Below, in pieces: positions 63,570-64,000 of a stretch of DNA of 64,000 nucleotides (positions within the stretch are counted from its first letter, which is position 1; every line of letters starts with the position of its first letter). Position numbers and translations under genes: made by a program. The DNA is from Polyangiaceae bacterium (lineage in GTDB: Bacteria; Myxococcota_A; Polyangia; Polyangiales; Polyangiaceae): assembly GCA_016712345.1 (NCBI GenBank), contig JADJRH010000011.1, positions 2,418,001 to 2,482,000 on the forward strand, written 5' to 3'. The notes under the pieces were generated by a model, which saw nothing but the letters and a program-made list of their open reading frames with translations, did not search any database and was not told the DNA's origin.

Positions 63570-64000
63570 ATGAAACCCCGCGCGCTTCAATTGGCAGCTT
63601 CTCGGTGGCGCGCCGCTCCCGACCGCTCCCAAATGGACGTTCTTTCCACCCATGCGGCCGTGGTGATTCGGTCGCTCGTTTCACCTTCCACATGCGAAGA
63701 GTGGGTAGATCGAATCTACAAGGCCAAACGGTTGTGGACTTCAGACTTTCATGGTGAACAGTTTAGTTTGGGTAGAGCGTTTTATACTCACCTTGAAACC
63801 GATCGCGACGGTGAATACTTCGCCGGATCTACCCAGTCCGATGCGCTTGTTGAACGTACGTTGCCGGGCATGCAAGCAGAAATGCGGTCGGTTTTGGCAA
63901 GCCTCGTCGGCGGCTCGGTGCGGCAACGTTTCGGGTTCTGCGGCCCGGGTGTACACATTTTCCCCGCCGGCGGTAAGGTGGCGCGCGACGGGGGCGTTGT
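63570..64000 (+). CDS. Hypothetical protein, possibly 2-oxoglutarate/Fe(II) oxygenase-like, 3' end outside window
   Basis: A frame open from ATG to the window edge (143 codons), divergent from the DUF4139 gene. It reads naturally: VVIRSLVSPSTCEEWVDRIY, then LWTSDFHGEQFSLGRAFYTH, then RQRFGFCGPGVHIFPAGGKV, and is cut at ARDGGVV. The order resembles N-terminal parts of prolyl-hydroxylase-like oxygenases, where an H-x-D metal motif would come next, but that part is not in the window. An upstream TGTACACTC lies 20 bp before the start. Identification is a guess. Confidence 0.5.
   Translation, partial: MKPRALQLAASRWRAAPDRSQMDVLSTHAAVVIRSLVSPSTCEEWVDRIYKAKRLWTSDFHGEQFSLGRAFYTHLETDRDGEYFAGSTQSDALVERTLPGMQAEMRSVLASLVGGSVRQRFGFCGPGVHIFPAGGKVARDGGV

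Overview
The window looks like chromosomal DNA of a myxobacterium-like member of the former Deltaproteobacteria (Myxococcota, probably Polyangia-like). This is inferred from style and not from a marker gene. There are many lipoproteins with Gly/Thr/Ser-rich linkers after the lipobox, several Hanks-type Ser/Thr kinases with one C-terminal membrane helix, VWA/FHA proteins, a C-terminal Cys-helix-Arg sorting tail, an IgGFc-binding-type surface protein, CotH-like and DUF6600-like lipoproteins, and roadblock/ParA genes. The DNA is moderately GC-rich, with GC-rich third codon positions in both strands' genes. I see no rRNA, tRNA, CRISPR array, phage or transposase gene.

Layout. 1-9 kb: the 3' part of an Lhr helicase, a small gene interrupted by an in-frame UGA, lnt, an EamA transporter, a crotonase, and cysD-cysNC for sulfate activation. 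9-18 kb: CotH-like lipoprotein, VWA-FHA protein, DTW-domain tRNA modification enzyme, and several secreted lipoproteins. 18-29 kb: tryptophanase, two Ser/Thr kinases each beside an exported partner protein, a Cys-rich lipoprotein, an OmpA-family protein and an IgGFc-binding-like lipoprotein. 29.5-34.8 kb: a tightly overlapping seven-gene operon (TPR protein, degenerate receiver-DUF4388 protein, orphan ParA, two roadblock/LC7 proteins, a two-lobed unknown protein, a small protein). 35-43.8 kb: DUF6600-like lipoprotein, FAD oxidoreductase, papain-like peptidase fused to a TerB-like domain, phosphodiesterase-like protein, a membrane protein. 43.9-53.3 kb: N-formylglutamate amidohydrolase, XerC/D recombinase, a pseudokinase-PEGA protein, and a GldA-GldF-GldG-DUF4340 transporter operon. 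53.4-64 kb: lipoproteins, BolA, two metallophosphoesterases, beta-propeller, SRPBCC, aldehyde dehydrogenase, VOC and DUF4139 proteins.

Two observations stand out. First, the gene at 2364-2777 is read through an in-frame UGA followed, exactly 11 nt later, by a 6-bp hairpin with a GGUC loop. It ends in a TTAA shared with the lnt stop codon. This fits a bacterial selenoprotein of an unrecognised family. Second, three families of short non-coding repeats (about 309, 176 and 288 bp) are bounded by the tetranucleotide CTAG, which is otherwise rare here. At two convergent gene pairs the element lies exactly between two CTAGs, and each CTAG holds the TAG stop codon of its flanking gene. This is what insertion with duplication of a shared CTAG stop site would leave.

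Caution: six genes carry single-base reading-frame breaks next to homopolymers, about one per 10 kb. Residual consensus errors are the likeliest cause, so these genes should be treated as probably intact.
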